The notes under the pieces are model-generated. The model worked only from the letters and a program-made list of their open reading frames with translations. It was not told the DNA's origin and made no database searches. Made by a program: the position numbers and the translations under genes. Shown in pieces: positions 1 to 8,435 of a stretch of 64,000 nt of DNA (position 1 is the stretch's first letter; each line of letters begins with the position of its first letter). The stretch lies in contig NZ_VFUZ01000025.1 of NCBI RefSeq assembly GCF_006658505.1, positions 1-64,000 of the forward strand, in the 5' to 3' direction. Origin of the DNA: Mesorhizobium sp. B2-4-15. Its GTDB lineage: Bacteria > Pseudomonadota > Alphaproteobacteria > Rhizobiales > Rhizobiaceae.

Positions 1-183
1 GTGGGCCTGAGAGGCGCCGGCCTTGGCGGATCAAATCCACCGCGAGGATGTTTAGCAATGCCTGCGCCGCGGATAATTCCGCGATCGCGCCAGTATCGCC
101 ACGCCCCCTCCTCTGGATCGCGCGTTCGACAGCCCAGAACATGACTTGACGGCTTGTGTCTGGCATCTGAAAAGGGCTGGCCT

Positions 184-269
184 GCGGACGTGGCGGAATT
201 GGTAGACGCAAGGGACTTAAAATCCCTCGATCTCTGATCGTACGGGTTCGATTCCCGTCGTCCGCACCA
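184..269 (+). tRNA. tRNA-Leu (anticodon UAA)
   Basis: The acceptor stem GCGGACG at 184-190 pairs with CGTCCGC at 259-265, followed by the discriminator A and an encoded CCA at 267-269. The anticodon loop reads CTTAAAA, giving anticodon TAA. The long variable arm and the TTCGATTC T-loop fit a class II leucine tRNA of about 86 bases. A possible -35 element (TTGACG) lies at 146-151, but no convincing -10 is visible. The next kilobase and more carries decayed and orphan genes, the kind of setting seen where elements have integrated next to tRNA-Leu genes; no repeat of the tRNA 3' end was found in the window. Confidence 0.96.
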
Positions 270-439
270 GGTTGAAACCAAATTGAAATTCGGCTGCCCT
301 GCACAGGCCCGCCCCTCTTGAAAAAGTCTGGCTGGGTAGCCGGACCAAAGACGGCCATCCGAATTCGTTTTTTAGCCGAAGCGAAACGAAGGCTGCATTT
401 CCACGTTGAGGTTCGTCAAAACGAGGGAGATTTTAGAAA

Positions 440-733
440 ATGGATCCGGCAACTGCGGCAGTGATGGTTTTGCTCTCGTGCAGCCCGGGCGAGACCTCCA
501 TCTGCAAACCTATCGACACGGGGACGACAATTTACGCATCGCTCGATCTGTGCATGGCTTCACTGAAGGAAAGGCTCGCAAGTTCTCCGAACGGCGAAAC
601 CATTGGGCGATGTCGCCTGGTTGATGCGGCCGTCACCGGCGCCGTATCGGTCGGCCTTACAACGGTTTTTGTGACTCGCGGCCTCGGCGACGACGCCGTC
701 ACGAGTAGTTACGTCGTACCGCACGAGCAATAG
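440..733 (+). CDS. Small hypothetical protein
   Basis: A 97-residue protein beginning MDPATAAVMVLLSCSPGE. It has four cysteines, including CSPGE and SICKP near the start and SLDLCMAS and GRCRL further on. A short hydrophobic stretch sits near residues 64-76 (TGAVSVGLTTVFV). I recall similar small proteins of unknown function in rhizobia, but no domain can be assigned. The start is supported by AT-rich sequence and a weak GAGGGAGA purine run about 15 bases upstream. An overlapping frame at 406-624 looks like a shadow. No function is claimed. Confidence 0.6.
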   Translation: MDPATAAVMVLLSCSPGETSICKPIDTGTTIYASLDLCMASLKERLASSPNGETIGRCRLVDAAVTGAVSVGLTTVFVTRGLGDDAVTSSYVVPHEQ

Positions 734-1112
734 GAGCTTCGTTCCCGTTGGCTTACGGTAGCGTTCGTCCCCTCGGCGATGGCGAGATGATGGACGGCGG
801 CGCGGGCGTGAGGCTGCGGAAATAGCGCCGTACTACGTTCGCAATCCATACCTTAACGTTTGTTCAATGCGCCTAATTTAGAGTTGGAGCATGCGCTTCT
901 CCATTGTGCTTTTTGGCTGGGCGGCAATTTTCGGCTGGGACTTCGCCGCCAATCAAGGCGAATTCACCATTCGCCTCGGTATGCGAGTTGCCCACCTGAT
1001 CCAAACGTCGGGGCTTGTTTGAAACGACGTAGATAGATAGGGCTTCGACGCGTCCGCAAGGCTTCGCGATCGGCCTGGGTATCGCCATAGGCCACGCTGT
1101 AGCGGGTTGATC
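734..1112. other. Mostly non-coding, with one doubtful 50-codon ORF
   Basis: No convincing gene is visible. On the minus strand a 50-codon ORF runs from ATG at 1116 to a stop at 964-966 (MRSTRYSVAYGDTQ...). Its ATG overlaps the stop of the decayed gene just upstream by four bases (ATGA), so it may once have been translationally coupled to it. Its product matches nothing I recognise, and a competing minus-strand frame at 873-1088 is equally uninformative. The rest reads as decayed sequence. Confidence 0.4.
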
Positions 1113-1359
1113 TCATAAGGGTTCACTCGGCCGCACCGGCCCCATGGTATTCCACTGGATGAACTCGACCTCCTTTCCCGTCACTTCCCGCACGGCCTTC
1201 AACAGCGCCTCATGAAGGTCTTGCATTGATCGGTAATGATGCACTGCCGCGATATAAATGGCTTCACGATACTCAAGTGCAGCGCCTCGGCCGCCGCTAA
1301 TTTAGGAAGCGCTCGATTTCCGCCTCGGAAAGCTGTTTGGATGGTTTGCTCCTGGCCAT
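1113..1359 (-). pseudogene. Frameshifted small hypothetical gene
   Basis: Three consecutive frames join into one plausible small protein. The first starts at 1359 with MARSKPSKQLSEAEIERFL. The second continues with KLAAAEALHLSIVK. The third runs through IYIAAVHHYRSMQDLHEALL and EVTGKEVEFIQWNTMGPV to a stop at 1113-1115. The pieces run without overlap in order, which needs two frameshifts in about 80 residues. A GGAGATCGCCAA ribosome-binding site precedes the ATG. I read it as an inactivated conserved hypothetical gene. The family is not recognised. Confidence 0.6.
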
Positions 1360-1903
1360 TTGGCGATCTCCTTTTTTGAAGGGGTCGCCGCAACGAAAGG
1401 ATTTCTAACTGGAATCCCTGCCAGCGACAGCACCGGGTTGAGCGCTGCCGGCGTCGATGAAAATGGCGTCTCATGGCGATCGTCAACTGCATCGCAAATC
1501 AGGCCAAACTCAACGGGCATATACAGTTGAAGCCAGATGGCTATGTAAGCCGTGTTCGTCAACACTCCGGTACAAAAGCAGGACAACACCAAAGACCCCG
1601 AGGATCCTTCGTCCGGCTAGAAACCCAGCCTGGAGATCGTCGACGTCGATGGTGCGTTTGCCAACAACACTCTTGTCGACAAGGCATTTCGAAAAGAGGC
1701 GCAGCTCTACCGATGAAGCGACTAGCTCAGGCTTTCTTACTCATCTCCACCCCCGCTATGGCAGAGATGTCTGTGACAGGTTGCAATGCCCTAAGCGATT
1801 CTGCCGGGGCGGCGGCTCTGCAACTGCGATCGCCGTGACATCACTCAACTTGTTGATGGTGATGTTCTGCTGTGCCGAATACGGTGACGTTCGTCCCTGC
1901 TTG
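1360..1903. other. Apparently decayed stretch, no gene called
   Basis: Several long open frames on both strands cross here (for example plus-strand 1457-2101), but they have biased composition, overlap one another and show no recognisable motif. One short plus-frame segment near 1620-1712 (SLEIVDVDGAFANNTLVDKA) looks protein-like yet is interrupted by a stop just before it. I regard the interval as remnants of lost genes. Confidence 0.4.
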
Positions 1904-2215
1904 TTAGATGCGCGTGGTGCCATTCCCTTGGCCACCAAAATGTCGTACCGGCGGCCGCTGATCGGTGCTTCGCCCATGGTCTGGTCCACCGCCCGCCTCA
2001 ATGATTCCGACCAGTGCGCGAACAAACTCAACCATATCGTTTGCGGTGAGGGCTGCCTTGTCGGGACTCTGCCCAATGTGCTCGGCGGCCGCGCAGCATG
2101 ACAGGCGGATGAGATCGTAGTGCGAATCCCTTTCATCCTCCGGCAACGCCGCTAATCTCATGGCTCGGCGATGAATCAATCGCAGCAATTGTTCGAGAGC
2201 TGCTCCGACGCTCAT
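1904..2215 (-). CDS. Hypothetical protein, mostly helical
   Basis: A protein of about 103 residues. The start is taken at ATG 2215 (MSVGAALEQLLRLIHRRA) because a GCGGAG ribosome-binding site lies about nine bases upstream; an in-frame ATG at 2230 is the alternative. The first 70 residues look like a real amphipathic helical protein (RRAMRLAALPEDERDSHYDL, DMVEFVRALVGIIEAGGG). The tail after residue 75 is rich in G, R, H and P and may be out-of-frame or decayed. AT-rich, promoter-like sequence lies at 2315-2345. No family is recognised. Confidence 0.5.
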   Translation of the reverse strand: MSVGAALEQLLRLIHRRAMRLAALPEDERDSHYDLIRLSCCAAAEHIGQSPDKAALTANDMVEFVRALVGIIEAGGGPDHGRSTDQRPPVRHFGGQGNGTTRI

Positions 2216-2486
2216 GCGTTTGCTCCGCATTGGTCAAGCGTTTCCGGCGCTCCAGGACGCGTTGGAACGTCGATGAGGACATGTCCCGTCCCCTGTCTCA
2301 AAGCTGCATCACAGCCATTAATATATCGTTTATTGCTAATATAAGACGCTTCGCAGGAGCCAGATGCGCGCGCCGGACGGCGCCCGCTGCTCCTCGGAAA
2401 TCGTTCGTGTCAGCGTTCATGTCGGTGGTGTTGGTATAAAAGGCCCACCATCGTCGGGCAGCGGCCTCGAGGCGCCAGAACGCGAC

Positions 2487-3065
2487 TCAAGCCGCCATCG
2501 GGTTCAGCTTCAGATGCTGGATCAGGATGATGGTCTTGGCGTCGACGATGCGGCCGTCGGTTATGCCGGCGAGCGCTTCGTCGAGCGGCATTTCCAGGAC
2601 TTCGATGTCCTCGCCTTCTTCCGGGGCGCCGCCACCGGCGGAGATGCGGTCGGCGGGCGAATAGCGGGCGACGAAAAACCAGAGCCGCTCGGTGACGCTG
2701 CCCGGGCTCATGTAAGGCGAAAACAGCCGCTCGACATCCTTCAGGCGGTAGCCGAGCTCTTCCTCGGCTTCCTTGCGGATGGTGGTCTCCGGATCGTTTT
2801 CATCCAGCAGTCCGGCACAGGCTTCGATCAGCGGTTCGCGATGGCCGGTCACGTAGGCGGGATAGCGGAACTGGCGCACCAGAAGCACGGTCGAACGCAA
2901 AGGGTCATATGGCAGGATCACCGCCCCATCGCCACGATCATAGGTCTGGCGGATTTGCGTTTCCCACTGGCCGTCACGCCGGCGATAGTCGAGCACGGTC
3001 TTCTTCAGGACCGCCCAATCGTCGGAAAGAACCTCTTCCGAGCGGATGCGAACGCGGTCTTCCAT
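2487..3065 (-). CDS. Nudix hydrolase, NudK/ADP-sugar pyrophosphatase type
   Basis: A 192-residue hydrolase of nucleoside-diphosphate-linked compounds. A Nudix box begins about residue 85 as GLLDENDPETTIRKEAEEEL, carrying the RxxEEE core that binds the divalent metal. The flanking elements LLVRQFRYPAY before the box and GSVTERLWFFVARY after it fit the GDP-mannose/ADP-ribose pyrophosphatase subgroup (NudK/NudF), whose usual length is about 190-210. The ATG at 3065 follows a GAGGGTAT purine run. The gene stands alone and is divergent from the flavin oxidoreductase at 3225. The exact substrate cannot be read from sequence. Confidence 0.85.
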   Translation of the reverse strand: MEDRVRIRSEEVLSDDWAVLKKTVLDYRRRDGQWETQIRQTYDRGDGAVILPYDPLRSTVLLVRQFRYPAYVTGHREPLIEACAGLLDENDPETTIRKEAEEELGYRLKDVERLFSPYMSPGSVTERLWFFVARYSPADRISAGGGAPEEGEDIEVLEMPLDEALAGITDGRIVDAKTIILIQHLKLNPMAA

Positions 3066-3224
3066 CGGATACCCTCTGAGCTGTTGGCGCAGGCAGCCCT
3101 AGCGGCGAACCGGCTGCGGCGCAATCGGGCCAGCGATTGGTCCAGCAGGTGTTTCACTCTCTCGTGTGTGGCATGGAGGATATCCGTTGCCTAAATAGCA
3201 GGTTCCCTCCCCGGAGTTTCTTCC

Positions 3225-4328
3225 ATGACGACATCGCTTTTCCAGCCCATCACGCTCGACGGGCTCAGCTTTCCCAATCGCATCGCCGTGGCGCCGATGT
3301 GCCAGTATTCCGCCGAAGACGGCTCGGCCAGCGACTGGCATCTTTACCACTGGATGAACCTGGCCATGTCCGGCGCCGGCATGGTCACTGTCGAGATGAC
3401 CGATGTCGAACGGCGTGGGCGTATCACCCATGGCTGCCTCGGTCTCTATTCCGAAGACAATGAAGCCGCCGCGCGGCGGGCGCTGGACGCAGCCAGACGC
3501 GTTGCCGCCCCGGGCACCAAGTTCGGCACGCAGCTTGCCCATGCCGGCCGCAAGGCCTCGAACCGCAAGCCCTGGGAAGGCGGCGGGCCGTTGCAGCCAA
3601 ACGAAGATCCCTGGCAGACCGTTTCGGCCTCGGCCATAGCCTACGACACCGGCTGGAACGTGCCGCGTGCGCTGGAAGACGACGAGATCCTCCAGCTCAT
3701 CGAGCGGTTCGCGGAGGCCGCAAGGCGGGCCGAACGCGCCGGCTTCGACTTCATCGAACTGCATGCCGCGCATGGCTACCTGATCTTCCAGTTCCTGTCG
3801 CCGCTCTCCAATCAGCGCACGGACCGCTGGGGCGGCTCGCTGGAAAACCGGATGCGTCTCGCGGTCGAGATCGCCAGGGCGGTGAAGAAAGCGGCACCAA
3901 GCCTGATGCTCGGCGCGCGGCTGTCGGTGAAGGACTGGGTCGATGGCGGCTTTGACGTCGAGGACGCGATCGAGGTGGCCAAAGCGCTGAAGGCCGAGGG
4001 CGTCGCCTATCTCTGCTGCTCCAGCGGCGGCAACTCGCCGTTGCAGAAATTGCCCACCGGCCCCGGCTATCAGGTGCACCTGGCGGAAGCCGTGCGCAAG
4101 GGCGCCGACATACCGACCCGTGCGGTCGGCCTGATCGACGATCCGAAGCAGGCCGAGGCTGTTATCGCCGAGGGCCGCGCCGACATGGTGGCGCTGGCGC
4201 GCGCCTTCCTCGCCGACCCGCGTTGGGGTTGGCGTGCGGCCGCCACGTTCAGCGAAAAGATCCATCCGGCGCCGCAGCTCGCCCGCTCGGTGACGACGAT
4301 GGAACACTGGATGAAGGCGGCGGGCTGA
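3225..4328 (+). CDS. NADH:flavin oxidoreductase (Old Yellow Enzyme, YqjM/NamA type)
   Basis: A 367-residue FMN-dependent TIM-barrel ene-reductase. The N-terminus LFQPITLDGLSFPNRIAVAP followed by MCQYSAEDG is the YqjM-class signature, with the cysteine of APMCQYSA in place of the classical OYE threonine. The catalytic and FMN-binding segments are visible: HAGRKAS, GFDFIELHAAHGYL, and SPLSNQRTDRWGGSLENRMR. The FMN-phosphate region is GRADMVALARAFLADPRWGW. Length and architecture match NamA. It is monocistronic, with a strong terminator at 4388-4417. Family members reduce activated alkenes with NAD(P)H; the natural substrate is unknown. Confidence 0.93.
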   Translation: MTTSLFQPITLDGLSFPNRIAVAPMCQYSAEDGSASDWHLYHWMNLAMSGAGMVTVEMTDVERRGRITHGCLGLYSEDNEAAARRALDAARRVAAPGTKFGTQLAHAGRKASNRKPWEGGGPLQPNEDPWQTVSASAIAYDTGWNVPRALEDDEILQLIERFAEAARRAERAGFDFIELHAAHGYLIFQFLSPLSNQRTDRWGGSLENRMRLAVEIARAVKKAAPSLMLGARLSVKDWVDGGFDVEDAIEVAKALKAEGVAYLCCSSGGNSPLQKLPTGPGYQVHLAEAVRKGADIPTRAVGLIDDPKQAEAVIAEGRADMVALARAFLADPRWGWRAAATFSEKIHPAPQLARSVTTMEHWMKAAG

Positions 4329-4387
4329 CCGATCCCACCTCCCAATGCCGGCGCGGCCTGCCAACGACATGCATCAAACAAAGACTT

Positions 4388-4417
4388 AAGTCGCGTCGCA
4401 AACGCGACGCGACTTTT
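4388..4417 (+). terminator. Rho-independent terminator after the flavin oxidoreductase
   Basis: A 12-bp stem, AAGTCGCGTCGC at 4388-4399 and GCGACGCGACTT at 4404-4415, encloses the loop AAAC and runs into TTTT. It lies 60 bases after the stop of the oxidoreductase gene. Confidence 0.85.
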
Positions 4418-4472
4418 GGGCGCAGTCTGAGGGCCATTTTTGAAACCAAATTGGCTGCTTTGCGTTGCGGCC

Positions 4473-4751
4473 ATGATGGACAACAAACCCTTTGAAACGC
4501 CTGTGGTGGTCGAGCTTGGCCATGTCGGCAAATATCGCCATATCCGCAGCACCCAGGAGGCGGCGGAGTGCCTGATGACGGTTTGGCCGCTCAATCGCGG
4601 CCCGCGTCACCGTGATGCTCTCGACACTTGCCTCAAAGTGCTGGAAGGTTATCGTTCGACGGCGGATGCACGACGGGCACTGATCGAGGCCGCCAGAGAA
4701 TCGGAAGTGCTTGTGCCCGACGACAGGCTGTCCGACGACCGGCTGCATTGA
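4473..4751 (+). CDS. DUF982 domain protein
   Basis: About 92 residues. Start is taken at the ATG pair at 4473/4476 (MMDNKPFETPVVVELGHVGK) because the longer frame begins at a TTG with no support. The pattern fits DUF982, a family of roughly 80-100 residues largely confined to Rhizobiales and of unknown function: RHIRSTQEAAECLMTVWPLN, then a basic GPRHRDALDTCLKVLEG and a helical TADARRALIEAARES. It precedes the DUF2188 gene by 30 bases and the two may be cotranscribed. Confidence 0.75.
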   Translation: MMDNKPFETPVVVELGHVGKYRHIRSTQEAAECLMTVWPLNRGPRHRDALDTCLKVLEGYRSTADARRALIEAARESEVLVPDDRLSDDRLH

Positions 4752-4781
4752 GCAGGCGGAGCTTTCAACCGGAGGTTTTTA

Positions 4782-5021
4782 ATGGCGAAGCTGACTTACA
4801 AGATCGTCGAACATGACGGCGGCTGGGCCTACAAGGTCGGCTCGACCTTCTCGGAGACGTTTCCCACCCACCAGGACGCGTTGCGCGCCGCCGAAATCGC
4901 TTCGGCCGAGCAGCAGGTCGCGGGCGCCACGGACGGCATCCAGTATGAGGACGCCGAGGGCAAATGGCACGAGGAATTGGCCGATGGCCGCGATCGGCCG
5001 CAGACCGAGGTTTCCGACTAG
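4782..5021 (+). CDS. DUF2188 domain protein
   Basis: A 79-residue protein with a clear AGGTTTTTA-type ribosome-binding region (GGAGG at 4770-4774). DUF2188 features are visible: VEHDGGWAYKVGSTFSETFP, then a helix HQDALRAAEIASAEQQVAG, then IQYEDAEGKWHEEL. Family members are small cytoplasmic proteins of unknown role with a beta-beta-alpha-beta pattern. It may form a two-gene unit with the DUF982 gene upstream. Confidence 0.8.
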   Translation: MAKLTYKIVEHDGGWAYKVGSTFSETFPTHQDALRAAEIASAEQQVAGATDGIQYEDAEGKWHEELADGRDRPQTEVSD

Positions 5022-5121
5022 ACTGCCAGCAGAAGAAAACTTGCCAGCACAAAAGACAGGGTGCCGACCGCGGACGCCAGGAGAGACGACGTCCTGCGGT
5101 CAGCGGCCGCCCGCGGCGGAA

Positions 5122-5406
5122 TTATTTGCCGCAGTACTGATCGTTGACGTTCAGTCCGGCATTGGCGTCGGGACCAGGGGTGCTGGACGCACAAGGCCCG
5201 ACCGGACCAGGGTTGCCAAGGCTGTTCAGCCCAGTGCCATCCGCATTGATGCTTCCGGTGGTGCTCTGGTCGACGCCTGAGGAATCCTCATTGCCGAACA
5301 GCCACCAGTTGTGATGGCTGGAATAGGTGCCGTCCGACGGCTGGGCCATCGCCGATGTTGCGAACCCGATTGTCAGAACCGTCGCCGCGAGAAGTTTCGT
5401 ATACAT
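5122..5406 (-). CDS. Small exported hypothetical protein
   Basis: A 94-residue protein with a textbook signal peptide: MYTKLLAATVLTIGFATSAMA, cleavage expected after AMA. The mature part (QPSDGTYSSHHNWWLFGNED) is rich in S, G and N and ends with two cysteines (PCASST, QYCGK) that could form a disulfide in the periplasm. A GGAGTGATTCC ribosome-binding site precedes the ATG at 5406. No domain is recognised; similar short exported proteins occur in rhizobia. Confidence 0.75.
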   Translation of the reverse strand: MYTKLLAATVLTIGFATSAMAQPSDGTYSSHHNWWLFGNEDSSGVDQSTTGSINADGTGLNSLGNPGPVGPCASSTPGPDANAGLNVNDQYCGK

Positions 5407-5955
5407 GGAATCACTCCGTATCTTGGCCGCCTTGGGTGCGACACGGGGTAAACCCGGCGATCAGCAGGATGGTTCATTGAAATTGTTGTGAGGCCGCGGT
5501 GATGGAAATGCACGGGCTGCAATCCGCTCTATGAAACCACGACCCGCTTCGGTTCGACGAACTGCGGCATGTGGCCGGCACCTTCGACATGTTCGAAATC
5601 AAGCTTTTCGATCTTGCTTCGCATTGACTGGCCGTGGATGCGGATGTCAATCACGCGGTCGGCGGTTCCAAAAAGGATGCCGGTGGGCATGGCAACCTCG
5701 CCATAGCGTTGCTCTATGCGGCCGGGATCCTGTTCGATGGCCACGACATCAGCCGATGTTGCCTGGAAATGGGCTGGCCGCAAGCTTGCATCGAAACGGG
5801 TCAGGGGATCGCCCGTCGACACGTTGAAATTGCGAATACAGACGCCACCGGCCGGCCGAAACACAGCGCCGGCCGGGTGGCATTGCCGCAGGCCGCGCGC
5901 CGCGCTATCTCAGGCGACATCGCCTTCCCAGACGACCCGTCTTGCCGGAGCCTCC
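5407..5955. other. Interval with only a hydrolase remnant
   Basis: Apart from the truncated alpha/beta-hydrolase fragment at 5529-5864, no gene is visible. Sequence upstream of the 5406 start (5407-5500) carries the likely promoter of the exported protein. Plus-strand open frames crossing here (5634-5996, and the front part of 5716-6699) are upstream extensions or shadows without motifs. Confidence 0.5.
5529..5864 (-). pseudogene. Remnant of an alpha/beta hydrolase
   Basis: The open frame encodes only the C-terminal third of an alpha/beta-hydrolase. The acid loop MPTGILFGTADRVID and the catalytic-histidine loop VEGAGHMPQFVEP are present. The strand with the nucleophile GxSxG and the whole N-terminal core are missing. 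The product also stops abruptly after VEPKRVVVS, before the usual last helix. No ribosome-binding site precedes the first ATG. The gene has lost both ends and is not expected to be functional. Confidence 0.7.
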
Positions 5956-6699
5956 ATGCCCGAAATCGTTACCGCCGCCATGCTTGTCATCGGTGATGAG
6001 ATCCTGTCCGGCCGCACCAAGGACAAGAACATCGGCCATCTCGCCGACATCATGACGGCGATTGGCATCGACCTGAAGGAGGTGCGCATCGTCCCCGACG
6101 AGGAAGACGAGATCGTCGCGGCTGTGAATGCCGTGCGCGCACGCTACACCTATGTGTTCACCACCGGAGGCATCGGTCCCACCCATGACGACATCACCGC
6201 CGATTCGATCGCCAAGGCATTCGGCGTGCCCTGCGAATACGATGCCAAGGCCTATGCGATGCTGGAGGCGAGCTATGCCGCGCGCGGCATCGAATATACA
6301 GAGGCGCGCAAACGCATGGCACGGATGCCGCGCGGCGCCGACCATATCGACAACCCGGTGTCGGTGGCGCCCGGCTTCCGCATCGGCAATGTCCATGTAA
6401 TGGCCGGTGTGCCCGCCATCTTCCAGGCCATGCTCGACAATGTCGTGCCGACGCTGAAGACCGGCACGAAGATGCTGTCGGCGGCGGTGCACTGCCCCTT
6501 CGGTGAAGGCCTTGTCGGCGGGCCGTTGGGCGAGATCCAGAAAGCGCATCCGGACACGATCATCGGCTCCTATCCGAAATATGGCGATGGGAAGTTCTGG
6601 ACTGAACTGGTCGTTCGCGCCCGCAGCCAGGAGGCACTCGACGCCGCGCGCGGCGATGTCGAGGCGATGGTGGCGGGATTTGCCGGTAAGGCGGGCTGA
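5956..6699 (+). CDS. Molybdopterin-binding (MoaB/Mog/CinA-N) domain protein
   Basis: A 247-residue protein. Start taken at ATG 5956 (MPEIVTAAMLVIGDEILSGR), where homology begins, although the frame stays open upstream. The MoCF_biosynth fold is clear: IGDEILSGRTKDKN, then FTTGGIGPTHDDITADSIAK, then HVMAGVPAIFQAML. Only the CinA N-terminal-like domain is present; the C-terminal nicotinamide-mononucleotide deamidase domain of full CinA is absent. Standalone versions are common in Rhizobiales. A role in binding a molybdopterin-like ligand is inferred from family only. Confidence 0.88.
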   Translation: MPEIVTAAMLVIGDEILSGRTKDKNIGHLADIMTAIGIDLKEVRIVPDEEDEIVAAVNAVRARYTYVFTTGGIGPTHDDITADSIAKAFGVPCEYDAKAYAMLEASYAARGIEYTEARKRMARMPRGADHIDNPVSVAPGFRIGNVHVMAGVPAIFQAMLDNVVPTLKTGTKMLSAAVHCPFGEGLVGGPLGEIQKAHPDTIIGSYPKYGDGKFWTELVVRARSQEALDAARGDVEAMVAGFAGKAG

Positions 6700-6781
6700 T
6701 CGGCTTCAGGCCGGAACCAAGCACGACGCCGCGACGTTTCCTTTCTGCGAGTTCCGGCGCTCGCAAGATTGAGGGATCATC

Positions 6782-7615
6782 ATGCGTTTCAAGACCATCG
6801 TTGCCATTCTGCAGAACGAGCAGGACGCCGAGCGCGTGCTCGACTGTGCCATTCCGCTCGCCACCCGCTTCCAGAGCCATTTGATCGGTATCCATGCCGA
6901 GGCGCTTCCGGTGCCCTACACATCGGCGACCGGCTTCCCGGACACCGAATTCCTGCAGGTCTCGGCTGACATGAACCGCGAGCGGGCCAACAAACTCCAG
7001 GCCGCCTTCCTCAGGCGTATCGAGGATTCCGGCCTCTCCTTCGAGTGGCGCAGCCTGGAGAGCTTTTCCGGCGACAGCGCGCTGACGGGCATTTCCAGCG
7101 TGCGTGCCGCCGATCTCATCATCGCCGCCCAGCGCGAGACCGGCGGCGACCCCAGCGCCGACGTCGATACGTTGGTCTATGACGCCGGCCGGCCGGTCTT
7201 GGTAGTGCCCCACGCCGGCCCGCTGGTCACCACCTTCAAACGTGTGCTGCTCGCCTGGAACGGCAGCAAGGAAGCCGCCCGCGCCGCATTCGACGCGCTG
7301 CCCTTCATCATCGAGGCCGAGAAAACCGACATATTGGTGATCGATCCGCCCGATACGCTCGACGAAAGCCCGGAGGCCGCCGGTGCCGAAATCGCTTCCG
7401 CCCTGTCACGTCACGGCGCCACCGTCAGCGTCTCGGTGCAGAAATCGGCCGGCATGTCGGTCGATGACATGATCCAGAACAGGGTCGCCGAGAGCGGTGC
7501 CGATCTCCTGGTTCTTGGCGCCTACAGCCACTCCTGGCTGCGTCAGCTTCTGTTCGGCGGGGTGACGCGCACGGTACTGCGCACGGCGCAGGTGGCGGTC
7601 TTCCTGTCGCGATAA
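6782..7615 (+). CDS. Universal stress protein with two tandem domains
   Basis: 277 residues, twice the length of a single UspA domain. Domain 1 spans about 1-145 (MRFKTIVAILQNEQDAERVL to RPVLVVPHAG) and domain 2 about 150-277 (FKRVLLAWNGSKEAARAAFD to RTAQVAVFLSR). The second domain has the conserved LLVLGAYSHSWLRQLLFGG stretch, where ATP-binding members usually show GxxGx9GS; the match is degenerate, so ATP binding is uncertain. ATG at 6782 follows GAGGGATC. It appears monocistronic. A cytoplasmic stress-response role is inferred from family. Confidence 0.9.
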   Translation: MRFKTIVAILQNEQDAERVLDCAIPLATRFQSHLIGIHAEALPVPYTSATGFPDTEFLQVSADMNRERANKLQAAFLRRIEDSGLSFEWRSLESFSGDSALTGISSVRAADLIIAAQRETGGDPSADVDTLVYDAGRPVLVVPHAGPLVTTFKRVLLAWNGSKEAARAAFDALPFIIEAEKTDILVIDPPDTLDESPEAAGAEIASALSRHGATVSVSVQKSAGMSVDDMIQNRVAESGADLLVLGAYSHSWLRQLLFGGVTRTVLRTAQVAVFLSR

Positions 7616-7731
7616 GTCCACAACGATCGCTGGTGGCCACCCTTGCCAAACCCAAGGGTTTCCAGTTAATTCCGCGCGCATTCCCCTGTTTTCTTGCACG
7701 CGGCCCTCGCGTGCTGCGGAGTGCGCGAGAC

Positions 7732-8232
7732 ATGTCCCTTCCCGAAAAAGCCTTCCCGGTCTCCTGGGACCAGTTCCATCGTGACGCCCGCGCGCTCGCC
7801 TGGCGGCTTGCCGGCACCAACAAGGGGCAATGGAAGGCGATCGTCTGCATCACGCGCGGCGGATTGGTCCCGGCGGCGATCATCTCGCGCGAGTTGGGCA
7901 TCCGCATCATCGAGACGGTCTGCGTGGCCTCCTATCACGACTATACCAGCCAGGGGCAGTTGCAGGTGCTGAAGGAGGTCACGCCGGCGCTGCTTGCCGA
8001 TGATGGCGCCGGGGTGCTGATTATCGACGACCTGACCGACACGGGCAAGACCGCCGGCATCGTGCGCGCGATGATGCCCAAGGCCCATTTCGCCACCGTC
8101 TATGCCAAGCCCAAGGGCAGGCCCCTGGTCGATACTTTCGTCACCGAGGTCAGCCAGGACACCTGGATCTATTTTCCCTGGGATATGGGCTTCACCTATC
8201 AGAAGCCGATCGCTGACGATCACGCCGGTTGA
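7732..8232 (+). CDS. gpt: Xanthine-guanine phosphoribosyltransferase
   Basis: 166 residues from ATG 7732 (MSLPEKAFPVSWDQFHRDAR); the frame extends upstream without homology. It salvages guanine, xanthine and hypoxanthine with PRPP. The PRPP-binding loop VLIIDDLTDTGKTAGIV lies near residues 94-110, the first loop is CITRGGLVPAAIISRELGI, and the C-terminal YFPWDMGF segment is typical of Gpt. The length matches E. coli Gpt closely. It stands alone 116 bases after the stress-protein gene. Confidence 0.93.
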   Translation: MSLPEKAFPVSWDQFHRDARALAWRLAGTNKGQWKAIVCITRGGLVPAAIISRELGIRIIETVCVASYHDYTSQGQLQVLKEVTPALLADDGAGVLIIDDLTDTGKTAGIVRAMMPKAHFATVYAKPKGRPLVDTFVTEVSQDTWIYFPWDMGFTYQKPIADDHAG

Positions 8233-8435
8233 TTCGCAAGAGGCCTCTTCCGCGCTGGAGTACGAGCAAGCCTCCTTTGCTTGCTGAAGGAGCCAGCGGG
8301 CAAATTTGCTGGTGAAATCGGTTGCCAAGGGTGCAACCAGTCAGGCCGATGAAAGTTTTTACTTTTATTGTAGACAATTCCACCTAAATTTATGAGGCGG
8401 CAAAACGATTCTAAGGGCTGGGGCTAGCTTCTCCT

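Noticed and set aside
1457..2101. 214-codon plus-strand frame
   Set aside because: Biased composition, overlaps several other frames and the hypothetical gene at 1904-2215, and has no motif.
3099..4370. 423-codon minus-strand frame
   Set aside because: Antisense to the Old Yellow Enzyme gene; composition typical of a shadow frame.
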